This document shows, in pieces, positions 1-8,544 of a stretch of DNA of 41,450 nt. Numbering within the stretch: the stretch's first letter is position 1; every line of letters starts with the position of its first letter. The position numbers and the translations under genes are program-made. The DNA is taken from positions 1 to 41,450 of the forward strand of contig NZ_LAPT01000145.1 in NCBI RefSeq assembly GCF_003194385.1. Reading direction: 5' to 3'. Under the pieces are notes generated by a model. The model worked only from the letters and a program-made list of their open reading frames with translations. It was not told where the DNA came from and searched no databases. This stretch comes from Pokkaliibacter plantistimulans (lineage in GTDB: Bacteria > Pseudomonadota > Gammaproteobacteria > Pseudomonadales > Balneatricaceae).

Positions 1-28
1 AGTAGGTCATCGCCAGGCATCTAATTAC

Positions 29-104
29 GCTCATGTAGCTCAGTTGGTAGAGCACACCCTTGGTAAGGGTGAGGTCGGCAGTTCGAGTCTGCTCATGAGC
101 TCCA
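29..104 (+). tRNA. tRNA-Thr (anticodon GGT)
   Basis: A complete 76-nt cloverleaf. The acceptor arm GCTCATG (29-35) pairs with CATGAGC (94-100), the D-arm AGCTCAGTTGGTAGAGC is canonical, the anticodon loop CTTGGTAA gives GGT, and the T-arm carries GTTCGAGTC. The CCA end is encoded (102-104). It decodes ACC/ACU threonine codons. It is followed at once by a terminator, so it is the last gene of its transcript; whatever precedes it lies outside the window. Confidence 0.97.
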
Positions 105-113
105 TATAGAATG

Positions 114-148
114 AAGCCCTTGATGAAAATCAGGGGCTTTTTCTTTTT
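114..148 (+). terminator. Rho-independent terminator after tRNA-Thr
   Basis: AAGCCC (115-120) pairs with GGGCTT (133-138), with further pairing inward around a GAAA-type loop, followed by a T-rich run. It sits 10 nt after the tRNA CCA end. Confidence 0.85.
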
Positions 149-203
149 CTACTCCGACTACACTTCTACTGGTAATCTGCAGTCAGCTCTCAGGAGGTGA
201 AAC

Positions 204-404
204 ATGAAGCAGATGCTGCTGGACTGGTGGCGTATTGTCCGGAGTGTTCTCTCCGCATTTCTCGGCGTGCAGAATGAGCATAGTCGTCAGAGAGACTTTG
301 CCTCCGATAGCCCTTGGCCATTCATTATTGCTGGTGTTGTTCTGGCCTTGATACTGGTTATTGCGCTGGTTCTGATAGTCCATGTTGTTCTTGCATCTGG
401 CTGA
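204..404 (+). CDS. DUF2970 family small membrane protein
   Basis: A 66-residue protein of unknown function. An amphipathic N-terminal part holds the family-type stretch FLGVQNEHSRQRDF (about residues 19-32), and one transmembrane helix fills residues 40-63. The start has a strong Shine-Dalgarno (AGGAGGTG, 7 nt before ATG). DUF2970 genes are commonly found just upstream of cytochrome c oxidase genes in Pseudomonas-like genomes, as here, so a link to oxidase assembly is possible but unproven. A separate promoter lies between it and coxB, so it may be transcribed alone. Confidence 0.8.
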   Translation: MKQMLLDWWRIVRSVLSAFLGVQNEHSRQRDFASDSPWPFIIAGVVLALILVIALVLIVHVVLASG

Positions 405-414
405 TGTATAGAAA

Positions 415-443
415 TTGGACAACTATTGATCACTGTCTATACT
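415..443 (+). promoter_or_regulatory. Sigma-70-type promoter for the cox operon
   Basis: TTGGAC (415-420), a 17-nt spacer, and TATACT (438-443). A small hairpin CCGTTG/CAACGG (481-486/493-498) lies in the predicted leader, about 50 nt before coxB. Predicted from sequence only. Confidence 0.55.
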
Positions 444-549
444 CCAAAAATACTAGCACTGAGCTGAATGTTGTGGTCGGCCGTTGCTAGTTCAACGGAC
501 GCTAGCCTGCGCCTGTTTATAACAAGAACAAGATCAGAGTAGGTGACAT

Positions 550-1692
550 ATGGTGGAGCTCAATCTTACGAAGGGCTATTGGCTCTTTATTGCTCTTTAC
601 CTTGTTGTACCTCAGGTATCAGCTGACTTGAAGTACAACATGCCTGTCGGAGTAACAGAGGTCAGCCACGCAGTTCACAGTCTCCACATGACTATATTCT
701 GGATATGTGTTGCGATTGCTGTAATTGTGTTTGGTGTGATGTTCTGGTCTATTTTTCATCATCGTAAATCCAGAGGCGCGAAAGCGGCTCAGTTTCATGA
801 AAATACCCTAGTAGAAATTATTTGGACGCTAATTCCATTAGTGATTCTTGTTGCTATGGCGGTACCCGCCACGGCGACGTTAATAAAAATGTACGATACT
901 TCTGATGCTGATGTTGATATCCAAATAACGGGTTATCAATGGAAGTGGCATTACAAATACGTCAACGACGATATTGAATTCTTTTCTACTTTATCCACTC
1001 CAGCAGATCAGATTAAAAACGAAGCACCTAAAGATACCAACTATCTGTTAGAAGTGGATCAGCCACTAGTATTGCCTGTAGGTAAAAAGGTGCGCTTTCT
1101 GGTGACCTCTAATGATGTTATCCACTCTTGGTGGGTACCTGATCTGGCAGTAAAAAGAGATGCCATTCCTGGGTTTATTAACGAAGCCTGGACTAAGATC
1201 GAACGGTCGGGTACTTACCGTGGGCAATGTGCTGAACTTTGCGGTAAAGACCATGGTTTTATGCCTATTGTGGTCGAGGCAAAGTCAGAGCAGGAGTACA
1301 GCGCTTGGGTTGCTAACAAGCAGGCAGAGAAGGAGGCTGCAAAGCAAGCTGCTGCTGCCTCGGCAACAAAAGAATGGAGTCATGATGAGCTGATGGCAGA
1401 GGGGGAAAAGGTTTATGCCCGAATCTGCGCAGCGTGTCATCAGCCGACCGGAATGGGAATCCCCTCGGTGTTCCCTGCACTGAAGGGCAGCCCGGTAGCC
1501 ACTGGGAATGTGCAGGAGCATATCAACATTGTTCTGCATGGACGACCGGGTACGGCAATGCAGGCCTTTGCCCAGCAGCTCAGTACAACAGAGCTGGCAG
1601 CAGTCATAACATATGAGCGGAACGCCTGGGACAATAACACCGGCGACACCGTATTACCGCAAGCCATTCAAGCCGTGTTGGACAAACAATAA
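550..1692 (+). CDS. coxB: Cytochrome c oxidase subunit II with C-terminal cytochrome c domain
   Basis: Receives electrons from cytochrome c at the binuclear CuA centre on the periplasmic side. The 380-aa protein has an N-terminal signal-like segment (1-25), two transmembrane helices (about 46-68 and 88-112) and a cupredoxin domain. CuA ligands are visible: H192, C227, E229, C231, H235 and M238 in the CAELCGKDHGFM motif. An alanine/lysine-rich linker (255-275) leads to a fused c-type heme domain with CAACH (293-297) and a likely Met ligand near 337, so this is a caa3-like subunit. It is the first gene of the cox operon; AGGTGA precedes the ATG. coxA follows after 12 nt. Confidence 0.97.
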   Translation: MVELNLTKGYWLFIALYLVVPQVSADLKYNMPVGVTEVSHAVHSLHMTIFWICVAIAVIVFGVMFWSIFHHRKSRGAKAAQFHENTLVEIIWTLIPLVILVAMAVPATATLIKMYDTSDADVDIQITGYQWKWHYKYVNDDIEFFSTLSTPADQIKNEAPKDTNYLLEVDQPLVLPVGKKVRFLVTSNDVIHSWWVPDLAVKRDAIPGFINEAWTKIERSGTYRGQCAELCGKDHGFMPIVVEAKSEQEYSAWVANKQAEKEAAKQAAAASATKEWSHDELMAEGEKVYARICAACHQPTGMGIPSVFPALKGSPVATGNVQEHINIVLHGRPGTAMQAFAQQLSTTELAAVITYERNAWDNNTGDTVLPQAIQAVLDKQ

Positions 1693-1704
1693 CAGGAGAC
1701 CATC

Positions 1705-3294
1705 ATGGATGTAGCGAGCGAACACAGTACTGATCACGACGCCCATCATGGTCCGGCTAAAGGCTTCACCCGCTGGGTTTATACAACTAACCACAAAGAT
1801 ATTGGCACGATGTATCTGTGGTTGGCGTTTGCCATGTTCCTTATCGGTGGCTCAATGGCAATGGTCATTCGGGCAGAGTTGTTCCAACCGGGACTGCAAT
1901 TAGTCCAGCCAGGCTTCTTTAACCAGATGACGACCATGCATGGTCTGATCATGGTTTTCGGTGCGGTGATGCCTGCTTTTGTCGGACTGGCCAACTGGCT
2001 GATTCCCATGATGATCGGTGCGCCTGACATGGCGTTGCCAAGGATGAACAACCTGAGCTTCTGGATCCTGCCATTTGCTTTCGGACTGCTGTTGCTGACG
2101 TTGTTTATGGATGGGGGAGGGCCAAACTTCGGCTGGACATTCTATGCGCCTCTTTCTACTCAGTATGCGCCGCCCAGTGTGACGTTCTTCATATTCTCAA
2201 TTCACCTGATGGGTCTGTCATCGATCATGGGGGCAATCAATGTCATTGCTACCATCATCAACATGCGTGCGCCGGGGATGACCTTGATGAAAATGCCGCT
2301 GTTTGTATGGACCTGGTTGATTACCGCTTTCTTATTGCTTGCTGCCATGCCAGTGCTGGCTGGCGTGGTGACGATGATGCTCATGGATATCAACTTTGGC
2401 ACCAGCTATTTCAGTGCAGCGGGCGGTGGCGACCCGGTACTCTTCCAGCATTTGTTCTGGTTCTTCGGGCATCCCGAAGTTTACATAATGATATTGCCCG
2501 CGTTCGGAATTATTTCTCATATTGTTCCTGCCTTCAGTCGCAAGCGGCTATTTGGCTATTCCTCGATGGTTTATGCCACTGCCTCAATTGCCATTCTGTC
2601 TTTCATGGTATGGGCCCACCATATGTTTACCGTGGGATTGCCGCTGGCGGGTGAATTGTTCTTCATGTACGCGACCATGATGATCGCCGTACCCACCGGG
2701 GTGAAAGTATTCAACTGGATTAGCACCATGTTCCGTGGTTCCCTGACATTAGAAACGCCAATGCTGTTCGCTATCGCATTTATTGTGTTATTTACTATCG
2801 GTGGTTTTTCTGGACTGATGCTGGCTATTTCACCTGCAGACTTTCAATATCAGGACACCTATTTTGTTGTGGCGCATTTTCATTATGTATTGGTGCCAGG
2901 TGCCATATTCTCCATTATTGCCGCTGCCTACTTCTGGCTACCTAAATGGTGTGGCCGAATGTATGACGAGAAGCTGGGCAAGATTCATTTCTGGTGGTCT
3001 TTCGTCGGTTTGAATCTGACATTCTTTCCCATGCATTTCGTAGGGCTGGCTGGAATGCCAAGGCGTATACCAGACTATGCACTGCAATTTGCTGACTTCA
3101 ATATGATTTCTTCTATAGGTGCTTTCATATTTGGTACAGCTCAATTGTTTTTTCTTTATATCGTAGTGAAGTGCATATTGACGGGTGAGAAAGCGCCAGC
3201 GTGCCCATGGGAGGGAGCTGAAGGTCTGGAATGGACGCTGCCATCACCCGCGCCTTATCACAGCTTCACTGTTCCTCCGAAGTTTGAGGATTGA
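1705..3294 (+). CDS. coxA: Cytochrome c oxidase subunit I
   Basis: The catalytic subunit of the heme-copper oxidase: it reduces O2 to water at heme a3/CuB and pumps protons. The 529-aa length and twelve predicted transmembrane helices match type A oxidases. The first helix is preceded by the typical WVYTTNHKDIGTMY motif. The CuB/His-Tyr region GHPEVYIMILPAFG, the WAHHMFTVG pair of histidines and the heme-ligand helix VVAHFHYVLV are all intact, as is the glutamate of GHPEV expected for a D-channel enzyme. The Shine-Dalgarno CAGGAG lies before the ATG. cox11 begins 3 nt after its stop, so the two are translationally linked. Confidence 0.98.
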   Translation: MDVASEHSTDHDAHHGPAKGFTRWVYTTNHKDIGTMYLWLAFAMFLIGGSMAMVIRAELFQPGLQLVQPGFFNQMTTMHGLIMVFGAVMPAFVGLANWLIPMMIGAPDMALPRMNNLSFWILPFAFGLLLLTLFMDGGGPNFGWTFYAPLSTQYAPPSVTFFIFSIHLMGLSSIMGAINVIATIINMRAPGMTLMKMPLFVWTWLITAFLLLAAMPVLAGVVTMMLMDINFGTSYFSAAGGGDPVLFQHLFWFFGHPEVYIMILPAFGIISHIVPAFSRKRLFGYSSMVYATASIAILSFMVWAHHMFTVGLPLAGELFFMYATMMIAVPTGVKVFNWISTMFRGSLTLETPMLFAIAFIVLFTIGGFSGLMLAISPADFQYQDTYFVVAHFHYVLVPGAIFSIIAAAYFWLPKWCGRMYDEKLGKIHFWWSFVGLNLTFFPMHFVGLAGMPRRIPDYALQFADFNMISSIGAFIFGTAQLFFLYIVVKCILTGEKAPACPWEGAEGLEWTLPSPAPYHSFTVPPKFED

Positions 3295-3297
3295 CTG

Positions 3298-3837
3298 GTG
3301 GACGCCCGCACTCAGAGGTCTCTGGTATGGCTGGTGTTACTGCCGGTTGCCATGTTTGGTTTCGGCTTTGCGTTGGTGCCGTTGTATGACGTGTTTTGCC
3401 GGGTGACGGGATTGAACGGCAAGGTGAATACCAGCCCTCTGGCAATGCCCGTGTCGGCAAAGGTTGATTTGTCTCGCAGTATCAATATCCAGTTTGTTAC
3501 CCAGAATAATGCCAACATGCCGTGGACCTTTCAGCCTCTGAGTACAGAAATGGAGATTCACCCCGGAGCGGACAGCCGGGCGGTATTCAGGGTGAAAAAT
3601 GTCACAGACCATCCAATGAGTGCCCAGGCTATACCCAGTATCAGCCCGGCAGAGGCCGCACAGTATTTTCACAAGATTCAGTGCTTTTGCTTTAACCAGC
3701 AGCACTTAGCGGCCAGAGAGTCGCTGGATATGCCAGTCATTTTCTATGTTGACCCAGAGCTACCGGACTACATTCATACCATTACGTTGGGCTATACCCT
3801 ATTCGATGTAACCAAATTAGCGGCCAGAGCCAACTAG
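3298..3837 (+). CDS. ctaG: Cytochrome c oxidase assembly protein Cox11/CtaG
   Basis: Delivers copper to the CuB site of subunit I. The 179-aa protein has one N-terminal membrane anchor (about 8-30) and a periplasmic immunoglobulin-like domain. The copper-binding CFCF motif (C129, C131) and the membrane-proximal C34 are present. It is started by GTG at 3298, only 3 nt after coxA; no in-frame ATG fits the conserved N-terminus better. Its place between coxA and coxC is the usual one in gammaproteobacteria. Confidence 0.95.
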   Translation: MDARTQRSLVWLVLLPVAMFGFGFALVPLYDVFCRVTGLNGKVNTSPLAMPVSAKVDLSRSINIQFVTQNNANMPWTFQPLSTEMEIHPGADSRAVFRVKNVTDHPMSAQAIPSISPAEAAQYFHKIQCFCFNQQHLAARESLDMPVIFYVDPELPDYIHTITLGYTLFDVTKLAARAN

Positions 3838-3932
3838 TTTGAAAGAGATGTAAAACAATCAGTCAGGATGACATTTACAAGCCGGGATGACTTCAACAGG
3901 CCAGCAGCTCATGCTGACCGGAGGGCTTGGAT

Positions 3933-4796
3933 ATGAATCACCAGCACTACTACGTTCCTGAGCAAAGTCACTGGCCCATAGTCGCTGCCTTTGCCCTGTT
4001 TTTCCTCGCTGCGGGTACCGCACACACCATTATTCACGGCCAGCCACTGCTTCTCATTATTGGTCTGGGGGCGATTGCCTATCTGTTCGTCGGCTGGTTT
4101 GGCGAGGTGATCAGAGAGAATCAGGCAGGCCTGCTTGATAACGATCAGGTTGATCGTTCATTCCGGTTAGGCATGGGCTGGTTCATCTTTTCGGAAGTGA
4201 TGTTCTTTGCCGCCTTTTTCGGCGCCCTGTTTTATATTCGCCACTTTTCTGTGCCGTGGCTGGCTGGGGAAGGAGCAAAAGGGATATCCCATATGCTGTG
4301 GCCTGCTTTCGAGGCTAGCTGGCCAGTCATGTCACCCCCTGACAGTGCACGCTTTCCGGGCCCTGAGGAAACGGTAGATCCCTGGCACCTGCCCTTCATC
4401 AATACCCTGCTGCTGGTGTCTTCCAGTATCACACTGACGATTGCTCACCATGCCTTGAAAAAAGGCCATCGTGCGGTGGTCATTGCCTGGATGTTTGTCA
4501 CCGTAGCCCTGGGGGTATCGTTCCTGGTTGTGCAAGGCTACGAGTATCACGAAGCCTATACCCAGATGGGCTTGACCCTGCATGCCGGAGTCTATGGCGC
4601 CACGTTCTTCATTCTTACCGGGTTTCACGGGATGCATGTCACGTTGGGGACCATCATCCTCATCGTGATGCTGAGCCGGATTCTGCGTGGCCATTTCTCT
4701 GCGCGACGTCACTTTGGCTTCGAGGCCAGTGCCTGGTACTGGCACTTTGTCGATGTCGTGTGGCTGGGGTTGTTTATCTTTGTCTATGTGCTCTGA
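3933..4796 (+). CDS. coxC: Cytochrome c oxidase subunit III
   Basis: A non-catalytic core subunit that stabilises subunit I. It has about 287 residues with seven predicted transmembrane helices. Family stretches such as ENQAGLLDNDQVDRSFRLGM, the GFHGMHVTLG segment and the C-terminal YWHFVDVVWLGLF are present. A TTG 6 nt upstream (3927) is in frame, but the Shine-Dalgarno GGAGG (3920-3924) has ideal spacing to the ATG at 3933, so that start is chosen. The 95-nt gap from ctaG is the largest inside the cox structural genes. Confidence 0.96.
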   Translation: MNHQHYYVPEQSHWPIVAAFALFFLAAGTAHTIIHGQPLLLIIGLGAIAYLFVGWFGEVIRENQAGLLDNDQVDRSFRLGMGWFIFSEVMFFAAFFGALFYIRHFSVPWLAGEGAKGISHMLWPAFEASWPVMSPPDSARFPGPEETVDPWHLPFINTLLLVSSSITLTIAHHALKKGHRAVVIAWMFVTVALGVSFLVVQGYEYHEAYTQMGLTLHAGVYGATFFILTGFHGMHVTLGTIILIVMLSRILRGHFSARRHFGFEASAWYWHFVDVVWLGLFIFVYVL

Positions 4797-4824
4797 AGCC
4801 AAAGTAAAGTGATTCTGCTTGTGG

Positions 4825-5037
4825 TTACCATGGCGCCTGACTGTGCAACTGGCCGGTGTAGAAACCGTAAAAGATAAGCAGCAGAAGCAGGGCTGCAAGC
4901 GTGACGCGTAATGTAAGGGAGGTCAGCAGGCGCTTTTGGTGAGCCTTACCCTGATCAACCATCAGAAAGTACAGGCCGCTACCCAGACTGATCAGCATGA
5001 GCACTACCAGCAGGATAATAAGAGACTTCAGGAACAT
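4825..5037 (-). CDS. DUF2909 twin-transmembrane protein
   Basis: A 70-residue protein made of two hydrophobic helices (about 5-27 and 44-64) joined by a basic loop (KAHQKRLLTSLTLR). It matches the DUF2909 twin-TM family, which is often found between coxC and SURF1. It is the only gene of this cluster on the minus strand. Its ATG has a GAGGTA Shine-Dalgarno, and only 36 nt separate it from the SURF1 start, so any divergent promoters must overlap coding sequence. Role unknown; a small assembly factor is plausible. Confidence 0.8.
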   Translation of the reverse strand: MFLKSLIILLVVLMLISLGSGLYFLMVDQGKAHQKRLLTSLTLRVTLAALLLLLIFYGFYTGQLHSQAPW

Positions 5038-5073
5038 GGCTGCTACCTCGTTACGATCCTGGGGTGATAGAGC

Positions 5074-5829
5074 ATGAGTATAGCCGGGGACAGGAGACTT
5101 AACCTGTGGCTGTTAGGGTTGCTGCTGTTAGGTGCTGCCGGTGTGGCTCTGGGCAGATGGCAATGGCATCGGGCTGAGCAGAAGTTGCTGTGGGAGCACA
5201 CACTGACTTTGCCGATCATGTCGTTTGAGACCCTTAAGACTGACTGGCAGGGCGCCGATCAGTGGCTGGGCCGACAGGTAAGGGTAGAAGGGGAGTTGAT
5301 GCCACACATCGTCGCTTTCATTGACAACCAGTTGCTCAAGGGGCGGCCCGGTCTGGATGTGCTTGGGGTGATGCGGCTGAGTGATGGCCGTTATGTACTG
5401 GTCAACCGGGGGTGGTTAGCCTGGTCGGAACGTAACACACTCCCCAGCGTAGTAGTGCCTGCAGGACGCGTTGCAATAAGTGCCAGGGTTTACCCGTTTA
5501 GCCGACCGGGTCTGGAGCTGGGGGATTACCCTGATGTGAGCCGCGGACTGCACGTTCGCCTGCCGTGGGTGGATGGTGACAAGCTGGGAGCTGCACTGGG
5601 AGTCTCCCTGCTACCGGTTGAGCTGAGAGTTGAAGACAACCAGCCAGGTATGTTTCAGGCGCATTGGAAGATATCGGCAATGTCGTCTGCCACTCACCGT
5701 GCTTATGCCTGGCAGTGGTGGGGATTAACAACAATGACGTGGAGTTATGCGCTATGGCTGTTTCTACGACGTACAAAGCAGACCCGCAGGCAGCACGAGG
5801 CAGAAGTAAACTCTTCATCCTCTTACTGA
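5074..5829 (+). CDS. SURF1 family oxidase assembly protein
   Basis: Helps heme a insertion into subunit I. The 251-aa protein has the SURF1 layout: an N-terminal membrane helix (about 9-27), a periplasmic domain and a C-terminal helix (about 210-228). The family motifs GRWQWHRAEQK, the LKGRPGLDVLG region, VLVNRGW and the terminal HRAYAWQWWGLT stretch are visible. The next gene overlaps its 3' end by 76 nt in another frame, indicating tight coupling. Confidence 0.92.
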   Translation: MSIAGDRRLNLWLLGLLLLGAAGVALGRWQWHRAEQKLLWEHTLTLPIMSFETLKTDWQGADQWLGRQVRVEGELMPHIVAFIDNQLLKGRPGLDVLGVMRLSDGRYVLVNRGWLAWSERNTLPSVVVPAGRVAISARVYPFSRPGLELGDYPDVSRGLHVRLPWVDGDKLGAALGVSLLPVELRVEDNQPGMFQAHWKISAMSSATHRAYAWQWWGLTTMTWSYALWLFLRRTKQTRRQHEAEVNSSSSY

Positions 5830-6296
5830 TAGGGTTTGCCCCGGTGGTCATGGCCTGGGCACTGTTTTTGAGTGGTTGGCGACCAGTACATACGGTTGCC
5901 AATGGGCAGCTGCTGACGTCTCCTCTCACCATTGATCAATGGTGGCGGGGAGGCGCAGAAAAGTCGGAGTGGATGGGGCACTGGTCTCTGGTCATGGTGT
6001 TACCTGAGCAGTGCAGCAGTGAGTGTCGTCAGCGGCTGGATGTGTTAACCCGTATGCATATGGCGCTTGGCAAGGATGCCAGTCGGGTGCGCAGGGTCTG
6101 GCTTGGTCAGGTCAGCTGGCAGGCAGATCCGTATCTCTCTATCTATCCGGAATACCAGCTTGGTGTTAACGGGGAGCCGACCTGCTTTGTTGTCGACCCG
6201 CTGGGTAACTTGATTTTGGTGTACCAGAAGGAGCAGCCAGCCAGGGATATTTTGAAAGATCTGAAGAAACTGTTGGCAGCTTCAAACATCGGTTAG
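5754..6296 (+). CDS. Membrane-anchored thioredoxin-like protein with CxxxC motif, cox cluster
   Basis: A 180-aa protein of unassigned function found between SURF1 and ctaA, a position where Pseudomonas-type clusters carry a conserved hypothetical gene. One transmembrane helix (about 19-40) is followed by a periplasmic domain. C87-S-S-E-C91 gives a CxxxC motif placed after a beta-strand-like WSLVMVLPEQ, and a later segment PTCFVVDPLGNLILVY (about 142-157) resembles the C-terminal half of Sco/thioredoxin folds. The distal histidine of Sco proteins is not evident. The ATG at 5754 is chosen because GGAG lies 9 nt upstream and the membrane helix follows; longer in-frame starts lie deep inside SURF1. 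Fold and role are inferred. Confidence 0.75.
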   Translation: MAVSTTYKADPQAARGRSKLFILLLIGFAPVVMAWALFLSGWRPVHTVANGQLLTSPLTIDQWWRGGAEKSEWMGHWSLVMVLPEQCSSECRQRLDVLTRMHMALGKDASRVRRVWLGQVSWQADPYLSIYPEYQLGVNGEPTCFVVDPLGNLILVYQKEQPARDILKDLKKLLAASNIG

Positions 6297-6376
6297 CGGG
6301 ATTCTGCTATTCGGACCCGGTACTAACTGCTCTGCAACTCTCCACTCATAACAATAATGAATGATGGAGGTGGCCG

Positions 6377-7417
6377 ATGACCGCGAAACAAGTCATCCCG
6401 TATCGAGCCTGCTGGTTGGCTGTGGTGCTGGCATCTATTGTCGTTGCACTCGGCGCCTATACCCGTTTGTCAGATGCCGGGCTGGGGTGCCCTGACTGGC
6501 CTGGATGTTATGGCTTCGCCATTGTTCCGCACAGCTATGAGCACATGGTGCTGGCTGCCGAGCGTTTCCCGGGCGTGCCTGTCGAGTCGGCAAAAGGTTG
6601 GGCAGAAATGGTTCATCGCTATGCCGCAGGTGGCTTAGGAGTACTGATTTGCTATCTGGCGGCGGTCGGTTTGTCTCGTAATGATCCTCGTTACCCACGC
6701 TGGCACAGCCTGATGCTGCTTTGCATGGTGTTGCTGCAGGCGATGTTTGGCATGTGGACGGTGACACTCAAACTCTGGCCCCAGGTAGTGACAATGCACC
6801 TGCTTGGAGGCATCTCGTTACTGACGTTGCTGTTTCTGCTGTTATTGCGGCTTCGCACGCTGATGCATGTCAGGACTGCGCTGTCTGCACAGGTGGCCTC
6901 GCCGCTGCTGGAGTCGGATATTTCGCTGCGCTGGTTACGTGGCCTCGCCTGGGCCGCCTTGTTCATGTTGATCTTTCAGGTCGCCCTTGGGGGGTGGACC
7001 AGCTCCAATTATGCCGCCATGGCCTGCCCTGATTTTCCTACCTGTCAACAGCAATGGTGGCCAGCCACGATGGACATTGGCCACGGGATGAATGTGCTGC
7101 AGCATGTGGGCCCCAATTATCTGGGAGGCCAGCTGACAGGGCCCGGTCGTGTGGCAATCCATGTGCTGCACCGGGTGGGAGCGCTGCTTGTCAGTGGCGG
7201 CGTCATTGTGCTGGTGGTGTTGCTGTGGCGGGCACGGGTGCAGGCCATGGCAGTTACACTCGGTGCCATGCTAGTCATGCAGGTGTGTCTGGGTGTCGCG
7301 AATGTGTTCTGGCAGTTCCCGATTTTTCTTGCGCTGGCTCATAACACCGGGGCGGCCCTGTTGATGCTGACGCTGGTGTCAGTGCTTTATCACCTCTACC
7401 GTCTACGCCAGTTATAG
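6377..7417 (+). CDS. ctaA: Heme A synthase (COX15/CtaA)
   Basis: Oxidises the C8 methyl of heme O to the formyl group of heme A. The 346-aa protein has eight predicted transmembrane helices in two related halves. Characteristic features are GAYTRLSDAGLGCPDWPGCYG (about 26-46) with paired cysteines, MVHRYAAG, the second-half ACPDFPTC cysteine pair and VLHRVGAL. Shine-Dalgarno GGAGGTGG lies just before ATG 6377. It is followed after 9 nt by the heme O synthase gene that supplies its substrate. Confidence 0.96.
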   Translation: MTAKQVIPYRACWLAVVLASIVVALGAYTRLSDAGLGCPDWPGCYGFAIVPHSYEHMVLAAERFPGVPVESAKGWAEMVHRYAAGGLGVLICYLAAVGLSRNDPRYPRWHSLMLLCMVLLQAMFGMWTVTLKLWPQVVTMHLLGGISLLTLLFLLLLRLRTLMHVRTALSAQVASPLLESDISLRWLRGLAWAALFMLIFQVALGGWTSSNYAAMACPDFPTCQQQWWPATMDIGHGMNVLQHVGPNYLGGQLTGPGRVAIHVLHRVGALLVSGGVIVLVVLLWRARVQAMAVTLGAMLVMQVCLGVANVFWQFPIFLALAHNTGAALLMLTLVSVLYHLYRLRQL

Positions 7418-7426
7418 GGGGATGTC

Positions 7427-8341
7427 ATGAAGGAGACTGTACATGGAGGGGCTTCTGCCATAGGCGTACCGCTTGCTACGCTCTGGCATGATTACTACGC
7501 CTTGACCAAGCCCAGAGTCGTGGCAGTGATGCTGCTGACGGCGGTGGTGGGGATGCTGCTGGCGACTCAGGATGGCAATATACCCTGGCATGCGCTGTGC
7601 TGGGGAACGCTGGGTATCGGACTGGCTGCCAGCTCAGCCGCTGCGATCAATCAGATTGTGGATCGTCGTTTGGATGCGCTGATGGCTCGTACCCGCCAGC
7701 GGCCTATCCCTCAGGGACATATTCCAGCCCATCATGCTTTGCTGTTTGCGGCAGTGTTAGGTATAGCGGGCATCGGTATTCTGGCCATTCTGGTCAACTC
7801 TCTGACTGCCTGGCTCACTCTGGGTTCGCTGCTTGGGTATGCGGTTGTCTATACGGCTTTTCTGAAACGTGCCACTCCGCAAAATATCACTATTGGTGGC
7901 CTGGCGGGTGCGGCGCCCCCACTACTTGGCTGGACCTCAGTCAGCAATCAGATCGTGCCGGAAAGTTTGCTGCTGGTACTGATCATTTTTGCCTGGACGC
8001 CACCCCATTTCTGGGCGCTGGCGATTCATAAGAAGACTGAATATGCCAAAGTAGGGATACCCATGCTGCCGGTCACCCATGGTGAAGCGTTCACCCGCCT
8101 GCACATCCTGCTTTATACCCTGCTGATGGTGCTGTGTACCTTGTTGCCTTATCTCTACGGTTGCAGCGGCGTAGTGTATTTGGTCGGGGTGCTGATCCTG
8201 AATGGCCTGTTCCTGCAGAAGGCGCTGTGGCTGTGGTTATATCGCCGTCCTGCTGATCCCTATGGGCTTTTCCGTTATTCGATTAACTACATCATGCTGC
8301 TGTTCGTGGTCCTCTTGCTGGATCACTATCTGGCCCTATAA
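7427..8341 (+). CDS. ctaB: Protoheme IX farnesyltransferase (heme O synthase)
   Basis: Transfers a farnesyl group to protoheme to make heme O. The 304-aa protein is a UbiA-family membrane prenyltransferase with the family motifs LTKPRVV, the first aspartate-rich region [19 protein letters not shown] and the second region [13 protein letters not shown], plus [13 protein letters not shown]. It has a good GGGGGA Shine-Dalgarno. In many relatives a SCO1/SenC gene follows; here the next 203 nt contain no recognisable gene. Confidence 0.96.
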   Translation: MKETVHGGASAIGVPLATLWHDYYALTKPRVVAVMLLTAVVGMLLATQDGNIPWHALCWGTLGIGLAASSAAAINQIVDRRLDALMARTRQRPIPQGHIPAHHALLFAAVLGIAGIGILAILVNSLTAWLTLGSLLGYAVVYTAFLKRATPQNITIGGLAGAAPPLLGWTSVSNQIVPESLLLVLIIFAWTPPHFWALAIHKKTEYAKVGIPMLPVTHGEAFTRLHILLYTLLMVLCTLLPYLYGCSGVVYLVGVLILNGLFLQKALWLWLYRRPADPYGLFRYSINYIMLLFVVLLLDHYLAL

Positions 8342-8544
8342 GAACCGAAAGGTCTCAGCTGTACCTGACAAGACTGAGGAGGTCGCCACAAAGGTAAGCA
8401 TGTACCAAGACGCCGGTTGGGGCCGAAGAAGACGTACCGACAGAGACATTGGCGCAGGACTGGTCGTCAAGTTGTCGGACGGTTATCACTCTGGGACGAA
8501 AGAAGTGGGGAAGTAACTGACGATGAGAACATCCGGAGGCGCCT

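Noticed and set aside
8342-8516. Possible remnant of a SCO1 gene after ctaB
   Set aside because: None of the frames shows the CxxxC motif or thioredoxin-fold stretches; the open frame there starts inside ctaB.
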